From: Chenopodium formosanum
Lineage: Eukaryota; Streptophyta; Magnoliopsida; Caryophyllales; Amaranthaceae
Length of the DNA: 64,000 nt
NCBI GenBank assembly: GCA_024500155.1
Contig: CM044867.1
Location: 12,351,632 to 12,415,631, forward strand
Direction: 5' to 3'
Numbering within the stretch: position 1 is the stretch's first letter; each line of letters starts with the position of its first letter. The translations under genes and the position numbers were made by a program. The notes under the pieces are model-generated. The model saw only the letters and a list, made by a program, of their open reading frames with translations. It had not been told where the DNA came from and did no database searches. This document shows, piece by piece, positions 54,101 through 63,785 of the stretch.

Positions 54101-55662
54101 TTTTGGGATGGAAGGAGTATTTTAATAAAGGTATGTATTAGTAATAAATTTTAGCTAATCATTGTTTACAGACAAATTACCAAAAAGCCCCGTATGCTTT
54201 TCAACTAAGAACATAGTATATGTAGACTAGCCACAATTTTGAATGTGTCGATTTGTACAATCATGATGATATACTTGTATTAGATTCCATGAAAGTACCT
54301 TTGTTCCTGCTACTCCCTGTCTGCATTAGATCTAGTAATGAAATTTAAAGCTTTGTTGCTGTTTTCATTATGACTGTTGTGAGTTTGTGACAATACTAAC
54401 TCGAAATCTCATAAGAAATGGAAAAATAAAATAAAATTCTCTTATTCAAGGGTTTGCTCAGCCCAATAAGCTCTGATAAGTGCTATAAAAGAATGGAGTA
54501 TTGTTAAACAAAAAGATTCCCTGAAGCTGTATTGCTTACGATGAAATGTTATGTTGAAAGTAAGCATGCATATTGATATATGTCAACTTTAGTTATATAT
54601 GGTTTACATGAACTGTTATGTTTCCATCCTGGAATATACGTGTTCTTTTCTTGAAGCTTCTATTAATTTTTTTTTCAGAATTGTGTTTGTGCTTCCATGT
54701 TTGAAATTTAAATTTCAGCGCTCAATAGTTCAGTGGAATATGAATGTAGGAACAAGTTACAATTGGCGCAGCAGAAGTCCGGGCCACATTTAGCAGCGGC
54801 AGTGGTCGTGTTGCTGGATGCATGGTGACTGAGGGAAAAATTACTAAAGGCTGTGGGATTCGAGTTTTACGCAAGGGAAAAACTGTTCATGTTGGACCCC
54901 TTGATTCTTTGCGTCGAGTGAAGGAAACCGTAGAAGAGGTACGTATCGAATTTGTTCTCTCTATATTTTTAGATCACTGATGTTGGTATAATGAGTAGGG
55001 GTTTGTCTCTTCCTCTTCTTTTGGCATTGGTTAGTCACCTTTTTAGCCTGATTTCTACATATCATATTTTTATAGTATAGAAATGAGAATAGTGCGTCTT
55101 TCAAACTTGAAGTTCCTTCAATGGACACAGCTCCATTCTCAATTTCTACTTCCTGATATGAGGCCTTGTGTGAACTGAGCTTACTGAAACGTAGTGTTTT
55201 AGTGTTTTAGATGAAGGGTCATTTTCATACAACCTTCTTGTTTCAGGGAAAGATCCGAAGGAACCTATTTGAGGCATTAGGAATTTTTTTAATGTTGATC
55301 TCTCACTTCAGCATGCTGTTAAAGCATGCTATCTCCCTTTAAGTGAAATCTAATTTGTAACCACTTACTAATATGTTCATTTCGTATTGAGCGTAGTATT
55401 TAAAAATCTTTTCTTTTTATTATATTGGATAGGCTCTCCCATCGTTGTTTTGATTGAATATACATATTGCCGTGGAAGTTAACAATTTATTACCTTTCAG
55501 GTAAACAATGGGCTTGAGTGTGGAATTGGATTGGTGGACTATGATGATTTTGAGGTTGGTGATAGACTTGAGGCATTCAATACAGTGCAAAAGAAACGAA
55601 CCCTTGAGGAGGCTTCAGCTCAGGTAACAGCTGCACTTGAAGGAACTAGCATGGCTCGATGA
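42181..55662 (+). CDS. FUG1: Chloroplast translation initiation factor IF-2 (12 coding exons)
   Basis: GTPase that loads initiator fMet-tRNA on plastid ribosomes; orthologue of Arabidopsis FUG1 by motif content and length. Exons: 42181-43674, 43767-43799, 44239-44352, 44544-44693, 44953-45051, 45697-45759, 46695-46850, 46930-46995, 47338-47574, 50239-50514, 54750-54938, 55501-55662; all junctions GT-AG and phase 0, about 1012 residues. The N-terminus (MATMASLVTLGSSGTS) is a Ser-rich, acid-poor plastid transit peptide; then a charged low-complexity linker, an IF2 N-terminal domain (about 400-455, MSTEELADNLAISEGEILG), G1 GHVDHGKT (492-499), G3 DTPGHE, G4 NKID, G5 SAL, domain II (KGTLRKGDTIVCGEAFGK), domain III (ATGDVSTSDVDLAVAS) and domain IV (FSSGSGRVAGCMV). 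No stops or frameshifts: apparently functional. Introns 9 and 10 are large and hold transposon insertions. The ATG chosen is the first in frame and gives the transit peptide. Confidence 0.95.
45190..45406. mobile_element. Stowaway-like MITE in IF-2 intron 5
   Basis: TA-flanked terminal inverted repeats CTTCTTTTGTTCC... and ...GAAACGGAGGAAG are imperfect but alignable over about 26 bases. About 215 bp. An old copy. Confidence 0.6.
45621..45660 (+). other. G-rich intronic tract just upstream of exon 6
   Basis: G runs of 4, 5 and 12 within 40 bases, ending 36 bases before the exon at 45697. It is on the sense strand, so it would be in the pre-mRNA. Confidence 0.7.
49568..49672 (+). mobile_element. 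RTE LINE 3'-end fragment in IF-2 intron 9
   Basis: Encodes only the last residues DRKGWRRKIFVDDYTE then a stop, a short UTR with CCCCACTTATGGGACTG and a GATT tail. Nearly the same as the end of the LINE at 4736-5149 but in the sense direction of IF-2. Confidence 0.7.
50605..50745. repeat. Inverted-repeat element in IF-2 intron 10
   Basis: Arms containing CCAATATTAATCCCAACTTT and AAAGTTGGGATTAATATTGG pair over 20 bases, with partial pairing extended outward (TTTGCTCC / GAGCAAAG). It is probably a small MITE or a folded fragment of one. Confidence 0.55.
50801..50821 (+). repeat. Poly-G tract
   Basis: A run of 21 G, preceded by GGGG-TT, in IF-2 intron 10. Such long G runs are rare in plant introns and are prone to length error in assemblies. 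Confidence 0.8.
51204..51593. mobile_element. Stowaway MITE in IF-2 intron 10
   Basis: Perfect 28-base terminal inverted repeats (CTCCCTCCGTCCCTAAATTA... ) with TA target duplications at both ends. A 30-base part of the left end (ATTACATTCCTCCTTTCTAT...) is tandemly duplicated. About 390 bp, non-coding. Confidence 0.85.
52474..52489. repeat. L1 target-site duplication, left copy
   Basis: ATTTCATGAGAATGTT, repeated exactly at 53658-53673. Confidence 0.9.
52490..53657 (-). mobile_element. 5'-truncated L1-type LINE in IF-2 intron 10
   Basis: Minus-strand pieces encode the end of a plant L1 ORF2: LPFRYWGVPICSKRIS and IDKISARIKTWSTRNLS (53664-53431), a middle part (53399-53025), and the zinc-finger-like region PQFIAWLAIQKRLKPRDRL with CLLC (53094-52891). 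Several stops and frameshifts are present. The minus-strand 3' end (about 52490-52520) is A-rich. Exact 16-bp duplications define the insertion. It is antisense to IF-2, so it does not offer its own sense polyadenylation to the host gene. Confidence 0.85.
53658..53673. repeat. L1 target-site duplication, right copy
   Basis: Exact repeat of 52474-52489. Confidence 0.9.
53977..54120. mobile_element. Probable small Stowaway-like MITE in IF-2 intron 10
   Basis: The left end TATTCCCTATGTCTCAAATTA and right end TTTTGGGATGGAAGGAGTA are imperfect inverted repeats of the CTCCCTCC type. A second, left-end-like string at 53892 suggests a nested or broken copy. Confidence 0.4.
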
Positions 55663-56038
55663 AAATGAATGAACATAGTGCTCTTGTACAATATCAAGGC
55701 CAGACTGGTTATTTCACTTCAGCGAAGATATCAGCTCGCTCCTGCATCCTTGAAATCCCGAAATCTATGACCAATTTGTTTAGAGCATTCGATCCTCTGC
55801 GGATGTGCAATGACCTGTCTGGCCAATTCTGTATGAGATCATGCTGTACATAAGTGGTATATGTGAATCACATCCATATGCTTCTCTCTAATGTAGTAGT
55901 CAAATTTCCACCATATTTTTTTGCTGACAGCATTTTGTAACAGCTATAGTATCCACCTTGTAAAGGAAAAGATCTTCAAAATCATAAAGGAAAGAAGGTG
56001 AAATTTGCCTGCTTCAGTAACCATCTCTCCAAATTGTA
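55663..56038 (+). other. IF-2 3' UTR and flank
   Basis: AT-moderate sequence after the stop, without a canonical AATAAA close to a defined cleavage site. The MITE that follows may be just downstream of, or inside, the transcript. Confidence 0.5.
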
Positions 56039-56300
56039 TACTCTCTCCGTTTTTAAATACTTGCTCCATTTCTCTTGGACATGCATGCCGATGCTAATCT
56101 TTGATCACTAATATTTTTAACTATCAATAAGTATAAATTCTAACTATTGAAAATTAATCATCTATTCATTGAGATGATTCCAACAAGTACTCACAAGATT
56201 ATATTTTTCTTATGTATAAATCACAAACATTAGCCAAAGTAGAACAAATGAATAGTGCAAAAAATAGAAATGGAGCAAGTATTTAAAAACGGAGGGAGTA
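56039..56300. mobile_element. Stowaway MITE downstream of IF-2
   Basis: TA-flanked 33-base inverted repeats (CTCTCTCCGTTTTTAAATAC and its partner ending AACGGAGGGAG) with one mismatch. About 258 bp. Confidence 0.85.
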
Positions 56301-56548
56301 TCTCACATTTTATTCTCGCTAAAGTCTGTTCTGTCCGAAAGCCAATAGATAGATGCTATACCATAATTTTTGAGAATTTCTATACAAGATATCTTTTACT
56401 AAAACTTCAAGCTCTTTCTACTTATTTTTCTATTTGATTTTTGGTATTTTTGTAGTTGACACACCAAATTTATGCACTTTTTTCCTCAAAAGCACCAATT
56501 GAATTTTGCTACTTATCTAAAATTTTATTTTATTTTACTACCACCGAA

Positions 56549-56568
56549 AACACACACACACACACACA

Positions 56569-56645
<77 letters not shown>
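56549..56645. repeat. Compound (CA)n(CT)n(CA)n microsatellite
   Basis: About 11 CA, about 20 CT and about 17 CA units in succession. It explains the His-Thr/Leu-Ser open frames here. Confidence 0.95.
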
Positions 56646-56651
<6 letters not shown>

Positions 56652-56683
56652 ATTTTGTTACTACTTAACAATTTTCGTTAATG

Positions 56684-57330
56684 CGGGGTGTTTGGTTCAC
56701 AGAGGGGGTATTTGGAAAGTGGGATTATGAGGTGGGAATAGGATTATTTAATCCCAAGCTCCATAATCCCATGTTTGTTGGATGAGAATTAGTTTAGGGA
56801 GTGGGAATAAGCTTGGGAATATTTTCCTTCTATTCCCACCATTTTATTACCTAGGGTGGGTAGGTAATAAAATGGTGGGAGTTCTCTAACTATGTAAAAG
56901 ACATAATTGCTTTCAACTTAATAATACATATCAAATTTGAGTCTTTGAGATTTAAGACAATAAGGATAAAATTGTAATTTTAACTTTTAATCCTAATTTT
57001 ATTCCAAGTTATATGCCAAACAAGAGATTGGGAATATTTGACAAACTCCCACTTACCAACTCCCATTCCCACTTCCACTTTATATTTCCCAAATTCCCAT
57101 TCCCACTTGCCAAACGCCCGAGAGTGGTATGGGTTTGGAATTGGGAATGTGGTTAAAGTGGTATCGGGTTGGAACTTGATTCTTAATATCATGTGGTTTC
57201 TAAAGCCCATACCTCATGGGTTTAAGATAAGTGTTTAAAATTCATACTTTTGACAACCAAACATAGGGTATGGGTTTTAGTCATTCTAAACCCGTACCTC
57301 ATACCTATACTCCGCAAACCAAACGCCCCT
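56684..57330. mobile_element. MITE with GGGGTGTTTGGTT termini (647 bp)
   Basis: The left end GGGGTGTTTGGTTCACAGAG and right end CTCCGCAAACCAAACGCCCC are imperfect inverted repeats typical of PIF/Harbinger- or hAT-like MITEs. Inside, CCCACCATTTTATTACCT and its complement at 56835-56880 form a perfect hairpin. A target duplication is not obvious, so the superfamily is undecided. Confidence 0.6.
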
Positions 57331-57677
57331 AAATTTTTTCCTCGTTTTGCATGCCGAAAGATATTCCGTTAAGGTTTTAAAGGGTCATTTTAGGCCTTGA
57401 TGAACCAAATGAAGCTTGGAACTGGCAAAAAATAAAGTAAGGACCTCGTTTTGCGTGTAAAAAATGCATCGAGTTGCGTGCAATTATGCCATATTGCTTA
57501 GGTAAGAATTTAGGGGTCATTTTAATTTACGAGGGACCAAATTAAGCTCAGAATTGACAAAAAAAAAACATAAGTGTCTCGTTTTGCATGTTTAAGTCAC
57601 CATTATTAAGCTCGACATTGATGTAATTAAACACGTAAAATGAGACATATAAGTAACTTTTTTTTGGCGATTCCGAG
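57331..57677. other. AT-rich spacer
   Basis: Holds two loosely related stretches (GGTCATTTTA...GGAC and GGTCATTTTAATTTACGAGGGAC) and repeated CTCGTTTTGC strings, but nothing identifiable. Confidence 0.45.
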
Positions 57678-59006
57678 TGTTGGGGTTTGGTGAGTCCGAC
57701 TCACCGCGGAAATAAACCCAAAACCAAGAACGCACTCGCAATAAATAAAACCATGAACATAATTAAATTAATCACAAGATTAAGTTAAGCTAATTACCTT
57801 TGACGCGTGCTTCGCTCCAAATGAGCTCTTACTTGAAAGCTTCAAGTCCCGCTCGCACGGAGACCTCTAACGAAGTCCACCCGCACCAACAAAACCGACT
57901 AGGTCCAATGTCTTGGGGTTAGCAAGACCCGACCAATAAAACCCGAGTAATAATATTGAGTTCAAAGGTTTTCACTAATTGTGATGCCTTTTTCAACTCT
58001 TACTCAAGCATCATTCCCAATGCCCATACATGGGTATTTATAGGAAATGATGGGAGTATCATTTGCTCTCCCATCAATGTGGGATACTTTGATTTTTCCA
58101 TTTTATTTTAAAGCTAAAATAAAATTAATAATCAAGCTAGTAATAAATCAACAAGTGGCAAGCTCATGTGAGTGGTTAGGTGAGGACCATTTGGAGAAGG
58201 GGGGGACCAAACTTGCTCCCCACCCCCTCTCCCATATCCGGCCAACACACTCAACACACACACATGCACCTCAAGCCACATGGCACCCACCCTTGGGCAC
58301 CAAGGCAGCCAAGGTGGGCTGCCATGTGGTGCTGTCCGTGGCAGCCTACGCACAGCAGGCCCAGCAAGCCCCGCACTTGCATGCGGGCTGCTGCTGCTGC
58401 TGGCCAGCATGCCCCGCATGCTTGTGCGGGCTTGCTGCTGGCCTTGTGCCTTGGCTAGCAACTCTAGGCAGCCAGCCGTGCTGCTGCTAGCAGTTGCGGG
58501 CTGGCGCGCCTAGCATGCTAGCATGGGTGCGCTAGCACGCACCAGCCAGCCTAGCCTCGGCTTGGTGCGCATGCTAGCCACCATGCTAGGCCATATGCCC
58601 TTAGCACTCGGTTTGCTAGGGCATTCCGATGCTAGGGGCATTTTGGTCTTTTGTTGATTTATTACTATTTCTCGTCTCGTCTTTCACTATTTTTCGACTC
58701 GACTTCCGACGTTCGGTTTCGACGCTCTAAGCTCGAATTTCCGACGTCTAAATAAATATTACTCGGTTGACTCATTAATTCCTTCCGAATTAATTCGTCG
58801 ATTCGGTTTGTTGAATGCTTGGGTGTGACCCGAAGGGTTCAGTCAAGATTAAGCTGTAACATTAATTATCCATTAATATTACTGATCGGAAGCGGCCTCC
58901 ACCCAGGCATTCCGATCACTTGACCTTACTGAATATATTAGCTTTCTAATAATTCTGAACCCGCTAACGGAATAGTACACTTGTTCGAAGGACACCATTC
59001 CTTTCA
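57678..59006 (-). mobile_element. 3' LTR of Ty1/copia element (1329 bp)
   Basis: Minus strand begins TGAAAGGAATGG at 59006, directly after the polypurine tract, and ends CCAAACCCCAACA at 57678. TATAAATA lies at 58035-58042 (minus). The part 58200-58630 is unusually GC-rich, with many GCTAGC/GCATGC-type strings. The matching 5' LTR would lie right of the window. Confidence 0.75.
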
Positions 59007-59019
59007 ATCTCCCACTTGT
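59007..59019 (-). other. Polypurine tract of copia element
   Basis: The minus strand reads ACAAGTGGGAGAT immediately before the LTR. AAGTGGGAGATTG is a classic plant copia tract. Confidence 0.75.
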
Positions 59020-59889
59020 CCTTCCGGACAAGTGCTCATTTTGTGTACAGCCCTTTCCTATGTTGCTTAATGTCTCTTCATGAACTATAAGGTAAGATTT
59101 ATCTTGTCATCCTTATTACGTCCAGAAGTGTTTCCCGATTCCGAGTCCGACTGTCAATAAACAGATGATTTCTAAAATCCATCCGAGCACGGCCATGCAT
59201 TTTACAGTCTCGCTCTACGAGAGGCCTTGTATACAACAAAGACATCTTCCCTATTTTACTAGGGGGACATTCCCAGTCTTGTAATGTAGCTCCTCTTACT
59301 GAGAGGACCTAGCCGCCCGAGTGTTGCCGTTATAATCCCCTATTACGGCAGACGTTTGACAACATCAAAGCGAACTAGTACTCAAACAAGAGAACTCCCA
59401 CTACTCATGGTCGAGGAAATAGGTTCCGATAGCCATAATGAGAAGTATACTTATGACAAAAATTTTAAATTTCTTAAAGTATTCTCATAGGTCGATCCAG
59501 TATGGTTCTAAACCAATACCTGTGCAAATGATTTATGACAATCATGTCCTCGTAGCACATGAAACGGTGCTATAAATCAGACTACACACTAATCTCAAAT
59601 GGTCATTAATCGTCCATCGTTTAAATGACCTTGATTAGGGATAATTTTCGATTATAATATTCAATGTTCACTTAATAGGTGTTTCCTTACCAAGACTGGT
59701 CTTGATACCCTATTTTGAATATTCTCAGAGTCGAATGAACTCATTATTTAATCCTAAACCACAATTAAATAGCATAATGGAGTAATAAAATGTTGCATGA
59801 AATTTTATATCACTCCCAAACATGAATGGTTTTCTTTAGTGTCTTACATTAACTTTTCTCAAAATTAACTGAAACACTAAACAAGGAAA
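59020..59889 (-). mobile_element. 3' untranslated region of copia element
   Basis: About 870 bases of non-coding element DNA between the pol stop and the polypurine tract. It is long for a copia element; no ORF or known motif seen. Confidence 0.55.
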
Positions 59890-62592
59890 TCAAAGCCAGT
59901 CTCCAACATGCTTGATTCCCATTGCCTCAACGTGCTTGTTGTGCTTCACTTGAGGCAAAGGTTTAGTAAGTGGATCGGCTACATTGTCATCCGTTCCAAC
60001 TTTGCAAATTCTGATTTCACCCTCTGATTTCCATTCTCGAATCATGTGAAATCGCCGCTTGACATGTTTGACCTTCTGATGTTCTCTAGGTTCTCTGGCC
60101 TGAGCAATAGCTCCATTGTTGTCACAATAGAGGGCTATTGGACCCTTTATAGAGGGTACAACATCAAGTTCGCCAACGAACTTACGAATCCAAACAGCCT
60201 CCTTAGCTGCTTCAGCAGCTGCCAAGTATTCGGCTTCAGTTGTAGAATCTGCAGTTGTACTCTGCTTTGCGCTCTTCCAACTAAACGCCCCTCCATTTAG
60301 ACAGAACACATATCCAGATTGCGATTTGAAATCGTCTCTGTCTGTCTGGAAGCTTGCGTCGGTATAACCTTCCACAACCAAATCCTTTGTGCCACCATAC
60401 ACCAGGAATTTATCCTTGTTCCTTTTCAGGTACTTTAGGATATTTTTGGCCGCAGTCCAATGCGCCTCTCCTGGGTTTGATTGGTAACGGCTCGTAGCAC
60501 TCAAGGCATACGACACATCTGGCCTAGTACATATCATGGCATACATGATAGATCCAATAAGCGAAGCATATGGGATCTGATTCATTCTTTCCCGCTCATC
60601 AGGTGTCTGTGGACACTGCTTCTTGCTTAGGGTTATGCCATGTGACATTGGCAGGTGACCTCTCTTGGCCTCCTCCATGCCAAATCGAGCAAGTACCTTA
60701 TCAATATAAGTACTTTGACTCAATCCAATCATCCTTTTCGATCTATCCCTATAGATCTTGATGCCTAGTATGTACTGAGCCTCTCCCAAGTCTTTCATTG
60801 AGAAGCACTTTCCAAGCCAGGCCTTTACAGACTCTAACAACGGAATGCTGTTTCCAATGAGCAATATGTCATCGACATATAAGACTAGGAAGGCGATGTT
60901 ACTCCCACTGACCTTCTTGTAAACACAAGATTCATCTGGATTCTTGATAAAACCAAACTTACTGATGGCTTCATCGAAACGCAGATTCCAACTTCTGCTT
61001 GCTTGCTTTAATCCATAAATGGACTTCTTAAGCTTACACACTTTCCCAGCATTGTTTTGGTCGACAAAACCTTCAGGCTGTGTCATATACACAGTTTCTT
61101 CCAAATAACCATTAAGGAAGGCGGTTTTAACGTCCATCTGCCATATTTCATAGTCGTAATATGCAGCAATTGCTAGGAGGATCCGAACGGATTTAAGCAT
61201 TGCAACTGGTGAAAAGGTTTCATCGTAATCAATACCATGAACTTGTCTGTAACCTTTTGCCACCAATCTAGCTTTGTAAATGAATACATTTCCATCTTTG
61301 TCGGTTTTCAACTTGAAAATCCACTTACATCCGATCGGTATATAACCTTCGGGTAAGTCAACCAAGTCCCAGACTTGATTTTCAAACATGGAATCCATTT
61401 CAGATCTCATGGCCTCTTGCCATTTAGCAGAGTCGGTGCTTGCCATCGCTTGCTTGTAGGTTGCCGTTTCATCTCCATCCATAATCAGGATGTCCTGATT
61501 CTCGGTTAATACTAAACCAAGATATCTATCAGGTTGAGATCTCGGCCTCAGAGACCTACGTAGGGTAATGGATTGAGCATTTGCATTGTCGGTTCGACTT
61601 TGCACATTTTGACCTTCGTCAACAGATGCTGTTTGAGCACTTTGACTGTCATTATGATTTTGTTGCTCATCCTCACGAACTTCGTCGAGTTCGATATTCC
61701 TCCCACTTGTCATTTTGGAAAGGTGCTCCTTCTCCAAAAAGACACCATCGCGAGCAACAAACACTTTGTTCTCCGATTTGTTGTAGAAGTAATACCCTTT
61801 GGTTTCTTTTGGGTAGCCCACAAAGTAAACCTTGTCAGATTTGGGATGAAGTTTGTCAGAGATCAATTTCTTGACATATGCTTCGCATCCCCATATCTTT
61901 AGAAAAGATAACCTAGGAGGTTTCTTCGTCCATAATTCATATGGAGTCTTTTCTACAGCTTTTGATGGAGCACGGTTCAGTGTTAGTGCCGCAGTTAGGA
62001 GTGCGTGTCCCCAGAAAGAGATAGGAAGATCACTAAGACCCATTGTTGATCGTACCATGTCTAACAAGGTTCGATTTCTCCTTTCGGATACTCCGTTCCA
62101 TTGTGGAGTTCCTGGAGGTGTCAATTCTGAAAGTATACCTTTTTCTTTCAGATGGTCATCGAATTCTTGGCTCAAGTATTCACCACCTCGATCCGATCGA
62201 AGGGCTTTGATTTTCTTGCCAAGTTGATTTTCAACTTCACTCTGAAATTCTTTGAACTTTTCAAATGATTCAGATTTGTGCGACATGAGGTAGACATAGC
62301 CATATCTACTATAGTCGTCTGTGAAAGTGATGAAATATCGATGTCCATTTCTTGTGGTTGAGCTCATTGGTCCACATACATCGGTATGTATAAGACCCAA
62401 TAAGTCACTTGCCCTTTCTCCCAACTTGGAGAATGGCTGTTTAATCATCTTGCCTAATAAACATCCTTCGCAATTCTCAAACGATTCTAAATCGAAAGAG
62501 TCAAGAACACCTTCTTGTAGAAGTTTCTTGATGCGTTTGATGTTAATGTGGCCAAGACGACAATGCCACAAGTAAGTCTGATTTGACTCCAT
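59890..62592 (-). CDS. Copia integrase-RT-RNase H polyprotein (900 residues, open)
   Basis: Domains in order: GAG-pre-integrase (YLWHCRLGHINIKRIKKLL and CEGC); integrase core with IHTDVCGPM, ALRSDRGGEY and SERRNRTLLD (D, D, E); copia RT with WQMDVKTAFLNGYLEETVY and the catalytic VLYVDDILLIGN; RNase H with GYTDASFQTDRDD, STTEAEYLAAAEA and YCDNNGAIA; end VKHVGDWL-like. There are no stops, so this part looks young. The ATG used is the first in frame, but normally this would be joined to gag-protease; here it stands alone after a 300-base non-coding gap. IN-RT order identifies Ty1/copia. It may retain enzymatic activity but lacks an encoded protease to release it. Confidence 0.9.
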   Translation of the reverse strand: MESNQTYLWHCRLGHINIKRIKKLLQEGVLDSFDLESFENCEGCLLGKMIKQPFSKLGERASDLLGLIHTDVCGPMSSTTRNGHRYFITFTDDYSRYGYVYLMSHKSESFEKFKEFQSEVENQLGKKIKALRSDRGGEYLSQEFDDHLKEKGILSELTPPGTPQWNGVSERRNRTLLDMVRSTMGLSDLPISFWGHALLTAALTLNRAPSKAVEKTPYELWTKKPPRLSFLKIWGCEAYVKKLISDKLHPKSDKVYFVGYPKETKGYYFYNKSENKVFVARDGVFLEKEHLSKMTSGRNIELDEVREDEQQNHNDSQSAQTASVDEGQNVQSRTDNANAQSITLRRSLRPRSQPDRYLGLVLTENQDILIMDGDETATYKQAMASTDSAKWQEAMRSEMDSMFENQVWDLVDLPEGYIPIGCKWIFKLKTDKDGNVFIYKARLVAKGYRQVHGIDYDETFSPVAMLKSVRILLAIAAYYDYEIWQMDVKTAFLNGYLEETVYMTQPEGFVDQNNAGKVCKLKKSIYGLKQASRSWNLRFDEAISKFGFIKNPDESCVYKKVSGSNIAFLVLYVDDILLIGNSIPLLESVKAWLGKCFSMKDLGEAQYILGIKIYRDRSKRMIGLSQSTYIDKVLARFGMEEAKRGHLPMSHGITLSKKQCPQTPDERERMNQIPYASLIGSIMYAMICTRPDVSYALSATSRYQSNPGEAHWTAAKNILKYLKRNKDKFLVYGGTKDLVVEGYTDASFQTDRDDFKSQSGYVFCLNGGAFSWKSAKQSTTADSTTEAEYLAAAEAAKEAVWIRKFVGELDVVPSIKGPIALYCDNNGAIAQAREPREHQKVKHVKRRFHMIREWKSEGEIRICKVGTDDNVADPLTKPLPQVKHNKHVEAMGIKHVGDWL

Positions 62593-62891
62593 GGTCTTAG
62601 CTCTTTTGGTATCATTATAAACAATTTGTCCAAATACACAAACGTGTCATTCCATAAATATAAACAAGATGATCTATCTTGTGATCAAGTTTACAATGAC
62701 GTCCAACGCCACAAGATCAAAATATGGTAGATAAAACTAAACAAGTTTTAAATCTAGACAAAATATGAGGTTACAAGTTTTCTTTGAAAGATTATCTTCT
62801 TCTTCTTCCACTTGTACTCATATCCACTTGAAAAGCATCGCTCACTTTGTTCCTGAAATAGGAGCATATAGTGAGTCAATTTTTCCGGTAT
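62593..62891 (-). other. Non-coding gap where copia protease is expected
   Basis: Between the gag stop and the start of the integrase frame. No D-T/S-G protease motif is seen in any frame. CTCAG/GTATC at the gag end (about 62930) and CTATTTCAG/G near 62855 look like splice sites. Just before the integrase frame the sequence still reads like normal copia coding (VYNDTKRAKT). Confidence 0.6.
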
Positions 62892-63785
62892 CTAATACCT
62901 CATAAATTGCTTATGTTCAAGTGTAAAGATGATACCTGAGATTGAGGTTACTTTTCCTTTCGCCTCATCTGCTAGATACATGCTACATTCTCTTTTGTAG
63001 TGTCCGGGTCTACTACAATAGAAGCAGCGCATCTTAGCTTTGTCCTTGAACTCCTTCTTCTTTGGTCTCAGGGCAACCTTAGCCTTCTTGCAAGAATAGA
63101 TTTTCTGGAGCTCTTGAATAACTTCCATCAAGGAAAGTTTGTTCCGCTTGGCCGTAAGTCGCATCTTTAATGCAACATACCCCGAGTGGAGTGAGCTTAG
63201 TAGCATGAGAGCTGCTTGCTCATCTTCCACTGGTTTGCCAATTAGCTCCAGATGGGTGAATAGCCTTGTCATGCTGAGCACATGAGCTTGAAGTGGCATT
63301 CCGGGTCTAAGTCTTGCATTATAGACCTTAGCCCACACTTCTTGTCTCTCTTTGATGAGACATCCATCTTGCGGTGGCTTGATCCTCATGTTCGAGAGTG
63401 ACCTAGTCACATCTTCCACAAGTCCATCATAGTTGCCTCTGGCACTCTTGGTGACTCTCAAATTGACTACGTCTTCTAGAGCTTTGAGCATCATGTCCGG
63501 AAAATAGCTGGAGAACTTCTCCTTCCATTGTACCGGGATGGAGTTTGCCATGAGTTTGGAAACTCTTTTGCAATCCTCACTCCATTCCTCATGTGCCTCA
63601 TCACTCATAATCCCCTTTGAGTAGAAACTCGGGATTTGAGTGTCCAGAATGTGCTCTAGGTAGCAATTTCGGAGGGTCTTTCGGAGTTCCTCTTCCCTTT
63701 CCTTAAAGTTTACCAAGTTCAGAGAAATTGGCAACTTTTCGGGCAATTCCGGGAGCATAAGGTCGATGTTATTAGTTGAAGACAT
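62892..63785 (-). CDS. Copia Gag (297 residues)
   Basis: Starts MSSTNNIDLMLPELPEKL (ATG at 63785; an upstream in-frame ATG at 63851 would add an unlikely hydrophobic extension). It contains a gag core (VWAKVYNARLRPGMPLQAHV, LSSLHSGYVALKMRL) and a classical CCHC zinc knuckle, CFYCSRPGHYKREC. It ends soon after, with an unrelated 16-residue tail read through the presumed splice donor. It forms particles and binds RNA. It is separate from pol and intact. Confidence 0.85.
   Translation of the reverse strand: MSSTNNIDLMLPELPEKLPISLNLVNFKEREEELRKTLRNCYLEHILDTQIPSFYSKGIMSDEAHEEWSEDCKRVSKLMANSIPVQWKEKFSSYFPDMMLKALEDVVNLRVTKSARGNYDGLVEDVTRSLSNMRIKPPQDGCLIKERQEVWAKVYNARLRPGMPLQAHVLSMTRLFTHLELIGKPVEDEQAALMLLSSLHSGYVALKMRLTAKRNKLSLMEVIQELQKIYSCKKAKVALRPKKKEFKDKAKMRCFYCSRPGHYKRECSMYLADEAKGKVTSISGIIFTLEHKQFMRY

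Noticed and set aside
56456..56681. Two frames with Thr-His and Leu-Ser repeats
   Set aside because: Translation of the CA/CT compound microsatellite.
58047..58513. Cys- and Ala-rich frames up to 147 residues in the copia LTR
   Set aside because: They arise from the GC-rich LTR block, which lacks stops by composition; three overlapping frames on both strands are open there.
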